From: Bryopsis sp. KO-2023
Lineage: Eukaryota > Chlorophyta > Ulvophyceae > Bryopsidales > Bryopsidaceae
Assembly (NCBI GenBank): GCA_030272585.1
Contig: BSYQ01000013.1
Span: 744,001 to 808,000 of the forward strand
Reading direction: 5' to 3'
DNA: 64,000 nucleotides
Shown here piece by piece: positions 31,401-43,946 of this stretch (positions are counted from its first letter, which is position 1; every line of letters begins with the position of its first letter). The translations under genes and the position numbers were made by a program. The notes below the pieces were generated by a model. It saw only the letters and a program-made list of their open reading frames with translations, was not told the origin of the DNA and made no database searches.

Positions 31401-34400
31401 ATGAAATATCTGTGCGTAGTCGTACTGCCCATCGAACTTTTGGGGGAGTTGTTGCATTTTTCTCCTGCTGGTGCCAAATTCTCGCCATCCCTTTTTGGAA
31501 AGACGCATCTGTTTTTTTTTTCTTTTTTTACGTTCCATGGCATTTGGTTATGTTTTTTTGTGCGGGTCATCTGGCTATGCTCAGGGAAGCATTAGTGCTT
31601 GATTACGCAGCAGATGTACTGTGATGAATTTCTTGATATACCGCTCATAATAACGTGTCGGGGACATGCAATTCCAGCATTCATTCATTTTTTTTTTTCC
31701 TACTTTTTTCCAGTGATGTTGTTTTTCTGAGTTGCAGGGTGATACGGTGGTGCAGAGCAGCGAGTGTGAGTGTAAGGAGATTTTTTCGATTGCTGGTGGC
31801 CAACTGGATCCGGTGGGGCAGAACCAAATTTAATTTTTGTCGGTAGGTGGTGGTCAAGCCAGCTTGCAGCCGGATTTACTGCTTGCCAGAAAGAACAACG
31901 GGGATGATAATGGAAACCAATGCCGATTATTGGCGTCGAAAAAAAAGCATTGTGAAAAAGGTTTTTGTTTTTTGTTTGTTGTTGGGAGGCTTGTATGGAT
32001 GGTGGCACTGTTTTTTTGGTAGAATTTGTACATTAGGTTTTGTAGATTCCTTCCAGGTGCTTGAAGATTGTGGGATGCTGGATTAAAAATCCGTTGTTGC
32101 TGCTGGATTAAAAATTCGTTGCTCATCTATATTCTCCCTGATTCTGACTGAAACGAGGGCTATTAAAAAGTGTTTTAGATTTTTGTAGATAGGGGGAAAA
32201 AGAAGACAGGGAGGGAAGTTTGTTTTTTCCCACATCGGGAGTCTTAATTCACTCCCCTGCCTCCTCAACTCTGAACTGTTGCTGCTTTACCCAGTGAACA
32301 AATTCATATGAATTCAATTTTGCCTCTTCACAGTCTCATCAGGATTGGGATAAGAAAAGGTTTCTCCCAGGACCAAAACAACCCTGAGTCAGACCAAACC
32401 CACAGATAATTAGGGGCCTGGAAAAACCTTGGAAGCAGCAGTCCCAACGTTGTTGGTTAAACAAGACTTGAAGAATTCCAATGGCCGCGGACCGGTGGTG
32501 AGGACTGGAGGGGACCGGCCAGGGTGAAAGCACAGAGTGCGCTCAAATACTCCAAGCTCCGGAGGCTTTCCAAACATCGAATCCCGACGCAACACAATGA
32601 ACACCATGTGGTTGTTGCTCTCCGTCGTCGGAGCCTTGGCCGCGTGCCACTCTGTTCACCCTACTGGTGCGCTGAGGAACATTGCTCTGGCTGTTCAGCA
32701 CTGCGGATCGGGTTGACGGCTTAACGTTTTACGCTTTCTTCTGCAGACACCTCGACGATGCTGCAACTTGGTCCCCAGTGATCGTTGCTTGACCCGACCG
32801 GGTCTCCCTTGTAAGTTCAGTCGTATGTTTGGTGTATGGGTCTTGCCAGGAAGTTGGAATTCCTGTTTCTGCTGTGCTGTTCTGTCGATCTTGTTGTTTA
32901 CTTCCAACTCATCTGGGGGAGGTGGTGGGTCCAGGGGGGGCGACGGCGGCGGCGGCGGCGGAGGAGGAGGAGGCCGTTCCAATGGTGGTGGCCATAATAT
33001 CTTCCCCAAGCGGTGGCTTCTATGAGGGTGGCGTCAGTGGTTCTTACCTCCCAAGTGGGAGAGGATCTCCATTGTACGAAAAGGCATGCGAATGTGGGTG
33101 GGTGGGTGGGTGGGGGCTCTGATGAGCGACAGAAATGTCGCAAGGGACGAATTCGATCTGGGTTTTCTAAAGGAAATGAAAATCTGCAAGGATGGAGTAA
33201 GCTAAGCAGCATGGACCAGTTTTTTCTCAACAGAAAGCAACAACCAAGGGTATGACACCACATAAATTTCATAAATTCATTGGAATTGCTCTGAATCCCT
33301 GCTGCCATGTCCTGTGCAAGTCTCACACCGCAGGGGTTGGCTTGCGTGGGGGGGGGGGGGGGGGGCGTTTCTGATCGGTGGAAACTCTGCTTGATGAGTG
33401 AATAGAATGGATGGTGTCACACACTCTTGATAATCATCTGTGTGCAAATGGGGCGATCGATCGAATAGGTCGTTTAACAGAAAATTTATTGCAGCGTCAA
33501 AATCTGTGGCTCATTGGTGTGCTGCCATTCGTTGTTAATTAACGTGGTTCATGTGTAGATTTTCAGAGCTGAGGAAACAACAAGTGGAGACGCATCCAGG
33601 GATTGGAGCGTGTATGTGAAAGACCTACAGAAGCTTGTTCGAGAACAAGCTTCGGAAAGATCAGCTCTGCAAAAGGTACCTTTTTTTGGTGTGTCAAAAA
33701 ACTATTCACCTTCTTTTTTTGATTTAATCCATTATTATTCACTTGAGTTTGTTGGACTGGCAGAAATTTCCCAGCCAGTCCAAGTGGCGGATGTTATGGA
33801 GCCATTGTTGAAATCAATGGCTGAAGGATAATATCTTAATTGCACAGCTGTGTACAACTTTCAAAAACCAAATGACTGATATTCAAAGTGAGATAGATTT
33901 TCATGGATCAAACGCAAGAAACATGGAATGTAATATGATTTCCCGTTCCCAACCAACAGGTGATGGTGAATGAATTCGGGCAAAGCTGCGGTTTTGGATG
34001 TGTGTGTGTGTGTTTTTCAAGATGTCCAGGCTGGAGCCCAACTTTAATTTAATTTTTGTCAAGGTGGTGGTCAAGCCAGCTTACAGCCGGATTTACTGCT
34101 TGCCAGAAAGAACAACGGGGATGATAATGGAAACCAATGCCGATTGTTGGCGTCGAAAAAAAAGCATTGTGAAAAAGGTTTTTGCTTTTTGTTTTTTGTT
34201 GGGAGGCTTGCATGGATGGTGGCACTGTTTTTTTGGTAAAATTTGTACATTAGATTTTGTATATATTTTTGTAGATTCCTTCCAGGTGCTTGGAGATTGT
34301 GGGATGCTGGATTAAAATTCGTTGTTGCTGAACGATGAGGGGCTCATCTTTTTGTGATTCTTAAAAAAGTGTTTTAGATTTCTGTGGAGGGGGAAAAAGA

Positions 34401-36197
34401 AGACAAGGGAGGTTTTTCCCACATCTATACGTTTCGTGCGTCGGAAAACATTCTGCCCAAAGAGCTCCGTCGGGTCTCAGCGACTGCCTCTTATGAAAAA
34501 GCCGAGGCAAGTGGATAGGTTTGCTACCAAGCACCAAACGTAACAAACAAACAACACCGGTCTTTCCCGAACAAACACACAAACAAACACACAAAAGAAC
34601 GAACGAACGAACAAAAACTTTGGCAGCCGTCCCACCCGCTGGCTTCCCCCCTCGCCACTGTTTCTCTTTCGAGGGTCCCGCTCTCCGCCCCCCTGTTACC
34701 GTCGTCGATGATGGCCCGGCCAATCGGGGACACGGAACAAGGGTGCTTCACTGAGCTATCCTGACAATGGTAGTTGACTGTGTCCGTATTAATCTTTTTT
34801 GCGTTTCGTTGTTTGAGACGTTTTTTTTCCAGAAACAAGTGACTGTATTTTGACTCCACTTTTTGTGGATGAGCCACATCAGTCCGCAGAACCGTGATCC
34901 GCTCATCCACAGAAAACACAAGCCGTTCGAATCAACGACACGAATCCGCCGACAAAACGATATACTCTGGGGACGTCGGCATGCTTCGGGCAGCCGCGCT
35001 GCAGTTCGATGGCATTACCTTGTTCAAAAACAAGGTGGCAGCTTTTACTTTTTGAACTTGAGTATTGGGAGGGATTATTTCTGGGTTTTTTTTTTTTTCC
35101 CTGGTTTACAGCCACTTGGATTGAAAAAGTCAAGAGAAGTCGATTTCCTGGAGAAACTGCGGTCGGCTGTTGGTCGAATTCATCCAGAATTTAAAAAGAA
35201 GGGATGCAAGTGTTGGATTGGGCCAGTATTGAGGTGACGATTGGTGTCTTTTTTTGTCTTCTCATTTTCTGTTGTTTTTCTTCTTGTGTGGATTTCGTGG
35301 ATTTCGTGGATTTCGTGGAGATGTTGTTTGTATGTTTACAGCACCATAAAGAAAAGAGAGTCCAGATATACAATGGATGCAATATCTGATTTGTATATGC
35401 AACGGGCCTGCAACATCTACGTCTTTCTTTTTAATTTTGGTGCCATGTTTTTTTCCTTCCCGGATATGTTTAATAATTATGATGATGTTAAAAACACAGG
35501 AGCGATCTGTTGGCCATCAAAACAGACGTGAAATTGGCCGAAGCTTATCGACCGAGAAAGCAACCTTGGTGGGAGGACTACAGAGGCAGAGCTGCCCAAG
35601 ACGAATGCTTGAACAGACTTCCCAGAAGGTTCGAGGCTATACAGCTTGCCAGAAGGTTGGACCGAACCTATAGATTTGATTCTGACAAAAAAAAAAAAAA
35701 AAAAATGGGATGTGAAAATGGTTGTGATATGAGAAAATGTGGTGTTTGTTTTATATTTTTTTTCCTGGTTTTATAGAGGGGGGCTGGTGGAAGTCGAAGG
35801 AAGCCGGTGCTGGCGATGAGGCTCCAGGTATGGATCCAGATCCATTTTTTTTTTTTTTTTTCAACCTTCTGAACATATGTGTATATGGAAGTTTCACGGT
35901 TGCGCTTTTGAAATTATCAAGCAGTCGGGTTTTCTTTTTGCCTGCTCCAAGATGTTCACGATTCGGCGCATGTAGCTTTCGTCGAGAGTTGCATTGGAGT
36001 GGGTCTGTCAGACCCACCTCTTTTTCCTATTAGTGCTTCTCCCTTTAATTCTTCATTTTTCATATTATCCCCCCCCCCCCAAGAAATAAAAAACAACAAG
36101 AATAAGTATTATTAACAATAAACCTGAAGATTCAGCCGATCCCTCAACATGCATGCAGATTCATGTAGTGATTTTTCGACACATAGGTGTTGAAAGA
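28460..36197 (+). repeat. Array unit 2 (7738 bp)
   Basis: Second full unit. By eye it is almost identical to unit 1 up to about 32390 and to unit 3 throughout. It lacks a 10-base stretch (ACCAAGGTGT in units 1 and 3) near 36122. It repeats all gene pieces of unit 1 at an offset of 7760 in the first half and about 7748 in the second half. Confidence 0.95.
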
Positions 36198-39100
36198 GTT
36201 TTTCTACCAGTTTTTCAGGCAGCAGCAACCGCCGTTTTCAACGGAGATGCATGAAAAAAAAGTGGATGGCTCCGAGCTCTTTGTTGGGGAAGCCCAAACG
36301 AATAGAATCCACAGAATTATTATGGCAGAATAAGGCTCCATAATGCTCCATCGTATTTGCTTGATGTGTGCATGTGGTGTGACACACTCTTGATAATCAT
36401 CTGTGTGTAAAACAAAAAAAACGGTGCAAATGGGGCAAACGATCGAATAGGTTGTTAACAGAAAATTTATTGCAGCGTCAAAATCTGTGACTCATTGGTG
36501 TGCTGGCATTCGTTGTTGATTAACGAGATTAGATTTTCAGAGCTGAGGAAAGACCGACTCAATCTCGGATGGGGTGGGAAGAATCGAGTGCAAAGGAGGG
36601 AGGAGAGGCAGCCACGCTGGGTGATGATGGACTGCTATGGGAAAATTCCTCCCAAAGTTGGAGGCATCCACAACTCTGCCAGCTGGCAGCAAACGAATGC
36701 AAGCGAGCTCCAGGGCTGCCACCCACCCGGGCTCGACCTGCCTCCAGGATGTTTGAAATGGAATGTCCAGTCAGCAATCGACATCCCGATCAGAATTTAG
36801 ATTTGCCTCCAGGGTTGAATCCACCAGGCCTGAGAGCCTTGAAGAAGAACGATCAAGAACGATCCGGCATCCCCGATGTCTGACATGGCAGCCAAAGTGA
36901 AGGATCTGCTGCCAACATCCCCTACTTTGCATCCTGGTCAATTCATGGCTGCCAATGCTGAGGATACGGTGGTGCAGAGCAGCGAGTGTGAGTGTAAGGA
37001 AATTTTTTCGATTGCTGAGCAAGGAGTGGGATTCGAGCAAGGTGGCCAACTGGATCCGGTGGGGCAGAACCAAATTTAATTTTTGTCGAGGTGGTGGTCA
37101 AGCCAGCTTACAGCCGGATTTACTGCTTGCCAGAAAGAACAACGGGGATGATAATGGAAACCAATGCCGATTATTGGCGTCGAAAAAAAAACATTGTGAA
37201 AAAGGGTTTTTGTTTTTTGTTTTGTTGTTGGGAGGCTTGCATGGATGGTGGCACTGTTTTTTTGGTAAAATTTGTACATTAGATTTTGTATATATTTTTG
37301 TAGATTCCTTCCAGGTGCTCGGAGATTGTGGGATGCTGGATTAAAAATCATCTTTTTCTGATTCTTAAAAAGTGTTTTAGATTTCTGTGGAGGGGGAAAA
37401 AGAAGACAAGGGAGGTTTTTCCCACATCTATACGTTTCGTGCGTCGGAAAACATTCTGCCCAAAAAGCTCCGTCGGTCTTTCCCGCTGGCGAACGAACAA
37501 ACAAACACACAAACAAACACACAAACAAACAAAAGAACGAACAAAAACTTTGGCAGCCGTCCCACCCGCTGGCTTCCCCCCTCGCCACTGTTTCTCTTTC
37601 GAGGGTCCCGCTCTCCGCCCCCCTGTTACCGTCGTCGATGATGGCCCGGCCAATCGGGGACACGGAACAAGGGTGCTTCACTGAGCTATCCTGACAATGG
37701 TTGTTGACTGTGTCCGTATTAATCTTTTTTGCGTTTCGTTGTTTGAGACGTTTTTTTTCCAGAAACAAGTGACTGTATTTTGACTCCACTTTTTGTGGAT
37801 GAGCCGCATCAGTCCGCAGAACCGTGATCCGCTCATCCACAGAAACCCCCCCCCCCCCAAAGCCGTTTTTGTTCTCGATCCAGTCGCGCTTCGTGAATAT
37901 CGCTCTATTGTGAAGACTGCCACCGCGCGATGTCATGTGAAAGGAGCTCGTGATGGAAGTCGCGAAAAAGAAGGCGGCTGCGCTCTTGATCGATCGTGGG
38001 TGAGCGTGGAGGGGTGATTCGAATGATATCGCTGTCTGCTCCTCGATTCGATAGGAAAAGAAAACAGCGCCGTGTCGGCGGTGGGAAATGGAAAAGAATT
38101 TCTTTCGGCCAACCATCCAGCTGGCAAACGTTTGGCTGGATGGCGCCGCTTTGTTATTTCGTTTTCCCCTCGAATTGGGGGAATTTGGCGCTTTCTCTGT
38201 GGATATGTGATCATGAACGGCTGCTCTGCTTGGCCGCATGTTAGGTGCCAATCATCATTTTCGCAGGTCGCCGCCAAATGATTTTGGGCATCGGAGACCG
38301 GGACGTAATGGCCAAGCATGATGGGCTCGTGGACGGAGGGCTTTCGGTGCTTCGACTCAGTAATCGTCCGATTGAGTGTTTTTTTCGCATTGGTATTATT
38401 TAGCCGCTGGGGCTGCGATCGGGAACAGTCCAGACATCGTACAGGAGCCGATCAAGGCAAAATGCGGCGTGAATGCCAAAGACAGCGAAGGATGGACTCC
38501 CCTGCATTTCCCATGTGGCGGCGGGGAATCCTTGTTCATTGATGCTCTCATCGACAGTGGGGCTGATGTTGGATCGAAAACTGGGAAAGGGGCTGAGATC
38601 GATGCTCAGGATTTGAAAGGATTTGACACTGCAATCTGCCAAGGGGGATGAACGTTTGGAAATCTTTTGTGGATGGCGACATACAAAAGAAATTCATCCC
38701 AGCTTTCCAGAAAGATACTGCTGCCTTGGTGAGTCCGGAGTCTTACCATACATTCAAAGGATGTTTGGGAGGTATGGGATCAGGAGGGGAAAAAGGAGGC
38801 TGTCGGTTGGGTCTTTTCCATGAACGATTTCTGCTGGTGCTGTCAGAAGGGAGATCATCGATACATGTGGCAATGTACGCATGAATTGCTTACCAGGAAT
38901 CCTGTATCAACCTCAGCAAAAAAAAAACGAAAACGAAAACAAATAAAAAATCGAAATCCAGTCTTGATCTCAGATGGATTGAACAGCCGTCCGTCGGGAA
39001 TGCCCCCTCAAAAAATTAAGAATTGAAATTGGAGACTTATGTATTGGATAGAAATGAAGTTTTATAGTTATCTATTGGAAGTGAAAGAAAAACAAGTTTT

Positions 39101-42100
39101 TTGCAGAGGAACGACATAATGTTTGCTGTGGTTTACTGATGAAATATCTGTGCGTAGTCGTACTGCCCATCGAACTTTTGGGGGAGTTGTTGCATTTTTC
39201 TCCTGCTGGTGCCAAATTCTCGCCATCCCTTTTTGGAAAGACGCATCTGTTTTTTTTTTCTTTTTTTACGTTCCATGGCATTTGGTTATGTTTTTTTGTG
39301 CGGGTCATCTGGCTATGCTCAGGGAAGCATTAGTGCTTGATTACGCAGCAGATGTACTGTGATGAATTTCTTGATATACCGCTCATAATAACGTGTCGGG
39401 GACATGCAATTCCAGCATTCATTCATTTTTTTTTTTCCTACTTTTTTCCAGTGATGTTGTTTTTCTGAGTTGCAGGGTGATACGGTGGTGCAGAGCAGCG
39501 AGTGTGAGTGTAAGGAGATTTTTTCGATTGCTGGTGGCCAACTGGATCCGGTGGGGCAGAACCAAATTTAATTTTTGTCGGTAGGTGGTGGTCAAGCCAG
39601 CTTGCAGCCGGATTTACTGCTTGCCAGAAAGAACAACGGGGATGATAATGGAAACCAATGCCGATTATTGGCGTCGAAAAAAAAGCATTGTGAAAAAGGT
39701 TTTTGTTTTTTGTTTGTTGTTGGGAGGCTTGTATGGATGGTGGCACTGTTTTTTTGGTAGAATTTGTACATTAGGTTTTGTAGATTCCTTCCAGGTGCTT
39801 GAAGATTGTGGGATGCTGGATTAAAAATCCGTTGTTGCTGCTGGATTAAAAATTCGTTGCTCATCTATATTCTCCCTGATTCTGACTGAAACGAGGGCTA
39901 TTAAAAAGTGTTTTAGATTTTTGTAGATAGGGGGAAAAAGAAGACAGGGAGGGAAGTTTGTTTTTTCCCACATCGGGAGTCTTAATTCACTCCCCTGCCT
40001 CCTCAACTCTGAACTGTTGCTGCTTTACCCAGTGAACAAATTCATATGAATTCAATTTTGCCTCTTCACAGTCTCATCAGGATTGGGATAAGAAAAGGTT
40101 TCTCCCAGGACCAAAACAACCCTGAGTCAGACCAAACCCACAGATAATTAGGGGCCTGGAAAAACCTTGGAAGCAGCAGTCCCAACGTTGTTGGTTAAAC
40201 AAGACTTGAAGAATTCCAATGGCCGCGGACCGGTGGTGAGGACTGGAGGGGACCGGCCAGGGTGAAAGCACAGAGTGCGCTCAAATACTCCAAGCTCCGG
40301 AGGCTTTCCAAACATCGAATCCCGACGCAACACAATGAACACCATGTGGTTGTTGCTCTCCGTCGTCGGAGCCTTGGCCGCGTGCCACTCTGTTCACCCT
40401 ACTGGTGCGCTGAGGAACATTGCTCTGGCTGTTCAGCACTGCGGATCGGGTTGACGGCTTAACGTTTTACGCTTTCTTCTGCAGACACCTCGACGATGCT
40501 GCAACTTGGTCCCCAGTGATCGTTGCTTGACCCGACCGGGTCTCCCTTGTAAGTTCAGTCGTATGTTTGGTGTATGGGTCTTGCCAGGAAGTTGGAATTC
40601 CTGTTTCTGCTGTGCTGTTCTGTCGATCTTGTTGTTTACTTCCAACTCATCTGGGGGAGGTGGTGGGTCCAGGGGGGGCGACGGCGGCGGCGGCGGCGGA
40701 GGAGGAGGAGGCCGTTCCAATGGTGGTGGCCATAATATCTTCCCCAAGCGGTGGCTTCTATGAGGGTGGCGTCAGTGGTTCTTACCTCCCAAGTGGGAGA
40801 GGATCTCCATTGTACGAAAAGGCATGCGAATGTGGGTGGGTGGGTGGGTGGGGGCTCTGATGAGCGACAGAAATGTCGCAAGGGACGAATTCGATCTGGG
40901 TTTTCTAAAGGAAATGAAAATCTGCAAGGATGGAGTAAGCTAAGCAGCATGGACCAGTTTTTTCTCAACAGAAAGCAACAACCAAGGGTATGACACCACA
41001 TAAATTTCATAAATTCATTGGAATTGCTCTGAATCCCTGCTGCCATGTCCTGTGCAAGTCTCACACCGCAGGGGTTGGCTTGCGTGGGGGGGGGGGGGGG
41101 GGGCGTTTCTGATCGGTGGAAACTCTGCTTGATGAGTGAATAGAATGGATGGTGTCACACACTCTTGATAATCATCTGTGTGCAAATGGGGCGATCGATC
41201 GAATAGGTCGTTTAACAGAAAATTTATTGCAGCGTCAAAATCTGTGGCTCATTGGTGTGCTGCCATTCGTTGTTAATTAACGTGGTTCATGTGTAGATTT
41301 TCAGAGCTGAGGAAACAACAAGTGGAGACGCATCCAGGGATTGGAGCGTGTATGTGAAAGACCTACAGAAGCTTGTTCGAGAACAAGCTTCGGAAAGATC
41401 AGCTCTGCAAAAGGTACCTTTTTTTGGTGTGTCAAAAAACTATTCACCTTCTTTTTTTGATTTAATCCATTATTATTCACTTGAGTTTGTTGGACTGGCA
41501 GAAATTTCCCAGCCAGTCCAAGTGGCGGATGTTATGGAGCCATTGTTGAAATCAATGGCTGAAGGATAATATCTTAATTGCACAGCTGTGTACAACTTTC
41601 AAAAACCAAATGACTGATATTCAAAGTGAGATAGATTTTCATGGATCAAACGCAAGAAACATGGAATGTAATATGATTTCCCGTTCCCAACCAACAGGTG
41701 ATGGTGAATGAATTCGGGCAAAGCTGCGGTTTTGGATGTGTGTGTGTGTGTTTTTCAAGATGTCCAGGCTGGAGCCCAACTTTAATTTAATTTTTGTCAA
41801 GGTGGTGGTCAAGCCAGCTTACAGCCGGATTTACTGCTTGCCAGAAAGAACAACGGGGATGATAATGGAAACCAATGCCGATTGTTGGCGTCGAAAAAAA
41901 AGCATTGTGAAAAAGGTTTTTGCTTTTTGTTTTTTGTTGGGAGGCTTGCATGGATGGTGGCACTGTTTTTTTGGTAAAATTTGTACATTAGATTTTGTAT
42001 ATATTTTTGTAGATTCCTTCCAGGTGCTTGGAGATTGTGGGATGCTGGATTAAAATTCGTTGTTGCTGAACGATGAGGGGCTCATCTTTTTGTGATTCTT

Positions 42101-43946
42101 AAAAAAGTGTTTTAGATTTCTGTGGAGGGGGAAAAAGAAGACAAGGGAGGTTTTTCCCACATCTATACGTTTCGTGCGTCGGAAAACATTCTGCCCAAAG
42201 AGCTCCGTCGGGTCTCAGCGACTGCCTCTTATGAAAAAGCCGAGGCAAGTGGATAGGTTTGCTACCAAGCACCAAACGTAACAAACAAACAACACCGGTC
42301 TTTCCCGAACAAACACACAAACAAACACACAAAAGAACGAACGAACGAACAAAAACTTTGGCAGCCGTCCCACCCGCTGGCTTCCCCCCTCGCCACTGTT
42401 TCTCTTTCGAGGGTCCCGCTCTCCGCCCCCCTGTTACCGTCGTCGATGATGGCCCGGCCAATCGGGGACACGGAACAAGGGTGCTTCACTGAGCTATCCT
42501 GACAATGGTAGTTGACTGTGTCCGTATTAATCTTTTTTGCGTTTCGTTGTTTGAGACGTTTTTTTTCCAGAAACAAGTGACTGTATTTTGACTCCACTTT
42601 TTGTGGATGAGCCACATCAGTCCGCAGAACCGTGATCCGCTCATCCACAGAAAACACAAGCCGTTCGAATCAACGACACGAATCCGCCGACAAAACGATA
42701 TACTCTGGGGACGTCGGCATGCTTCGGGCAGCCGCGCTGCAGTTCGATGGCATTACCTTGTTCAAAAACAAGGTGGCAGCTTTTACTTTTTGAACTTGAG
42801 TATTGGGAGGGATTATTTCTGGGTTTTTTTTTTTCCCTGGTTTACAGCCACTTGGATTGAAAAAGTCAAGAGAAGTCGATTTCCTGGAGAAACTGCGGTC
42901 GGCTGTTGGTCGAATTCATCCAGAATTTAAAAAGAAGGGATGCAAGTGTTGGATTGGGCCAGTATTGAGGTGACGATTGGTGTCTTTTTTTGTCTTCTCA
43001 TTTTCTGTTGTTTTTCTTCTTGTGTGGATTTCGTGGATTTCGTGGATTTCGTGGAGATGTTGTTTGTATGTTTACAGCACCATAAAGAAAAGAGAGTCCA
43101 GATATACAATGGATGCAATATCTGATTTGTATATGCAACGGGCCTGCAACATCTACGTCTTTCTTTTTAATTTTGGTGCCATGTTTTTTTCCTTCCCGGA
43201 TATGTTTAATAATTATGATGATGTTAAAAACACAGGAGCGATCTGTTGGCCATCAAAACAGACGTGAAATTGGCCGAAGCTTATCGACCGAGAAAGCAAC
43301 CTTGGTGGGAGGACTACAGAGGCAGAGCTGCCCAAGACGAATGCTTGAACAGACTTCCCAGAAGGTTCGAGGCTATACAGCTTGCCAGAAGGTTGGACCG
43401 AACCTATAGATTTGATTCTGACAAAAAAAAAAAAAAAAAAATGGGATGTGAAAATGGTTGTGATATGAGAAAATGTGGTGTTTGTTTTATATTTTTTTTC
43501 CTGGTTTTATAGAGGGGGGCTGGTGGAAGTCGAAGGAAGCCGGTGCTGGCGATGAGGCTCCAGGTATGGATCCAGATCCATTTTTTTTTTTTTTTTTCAA
43601 CCTTCTGAACATATGTGTATATGGAAGTTTCACGGTTGCGCTTTTGAAATTATCAAGCAGTCGGGTTTTCTTTTTGCCTGCTCCAAGATGTTCACGATTC
43701 GGCGCATGTAGCTTTCGTCGAGAGTTGCATTGGAGTGGGTCTGTCAGACCCACCTCTTTTTCCTATTAGTGCTTCTCCCTTTAATTCTTCATTTTTCATA
43801 TTATCCCCCCCCCCCCCCAAAGAAATAAAAAACAACAAGAATAAGTATTATTAACAATAAACCAAGGTGTACCTGAAGATTCAGCCGATCCCTCAACATG
43901 CATGCAGATTCATGTAGTGATTTTTCGACACATAGGTGTTGAAAGA
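36198..43946 (+). repeat. Array unit 3 (7749 bp)
   Basis: Third full unit, again almost identical to units 1 and 2. Private differences include CTGCTGCCTTGG near 38722 (CTGTCTTGG in the others) and CTGTCGGTTGG near 38800 (CTGTTGGTTGG). The C tract near 37847-37858 is one or two bases longer, which opens a longer minus-strand frame that I take to be meaningless. Confidence 0.95.

Noticed and set aside
37076-38251. A 391-codon open frame on the minus strand of unit 3
   Set aside because: It exists only because the C run at 37847 is longer by a base or two than in units 1 and 2, which fuses two frames. It is low-complexity in parts (tandem CLFV from the CAAACAAA tract) and lacks any family motif.
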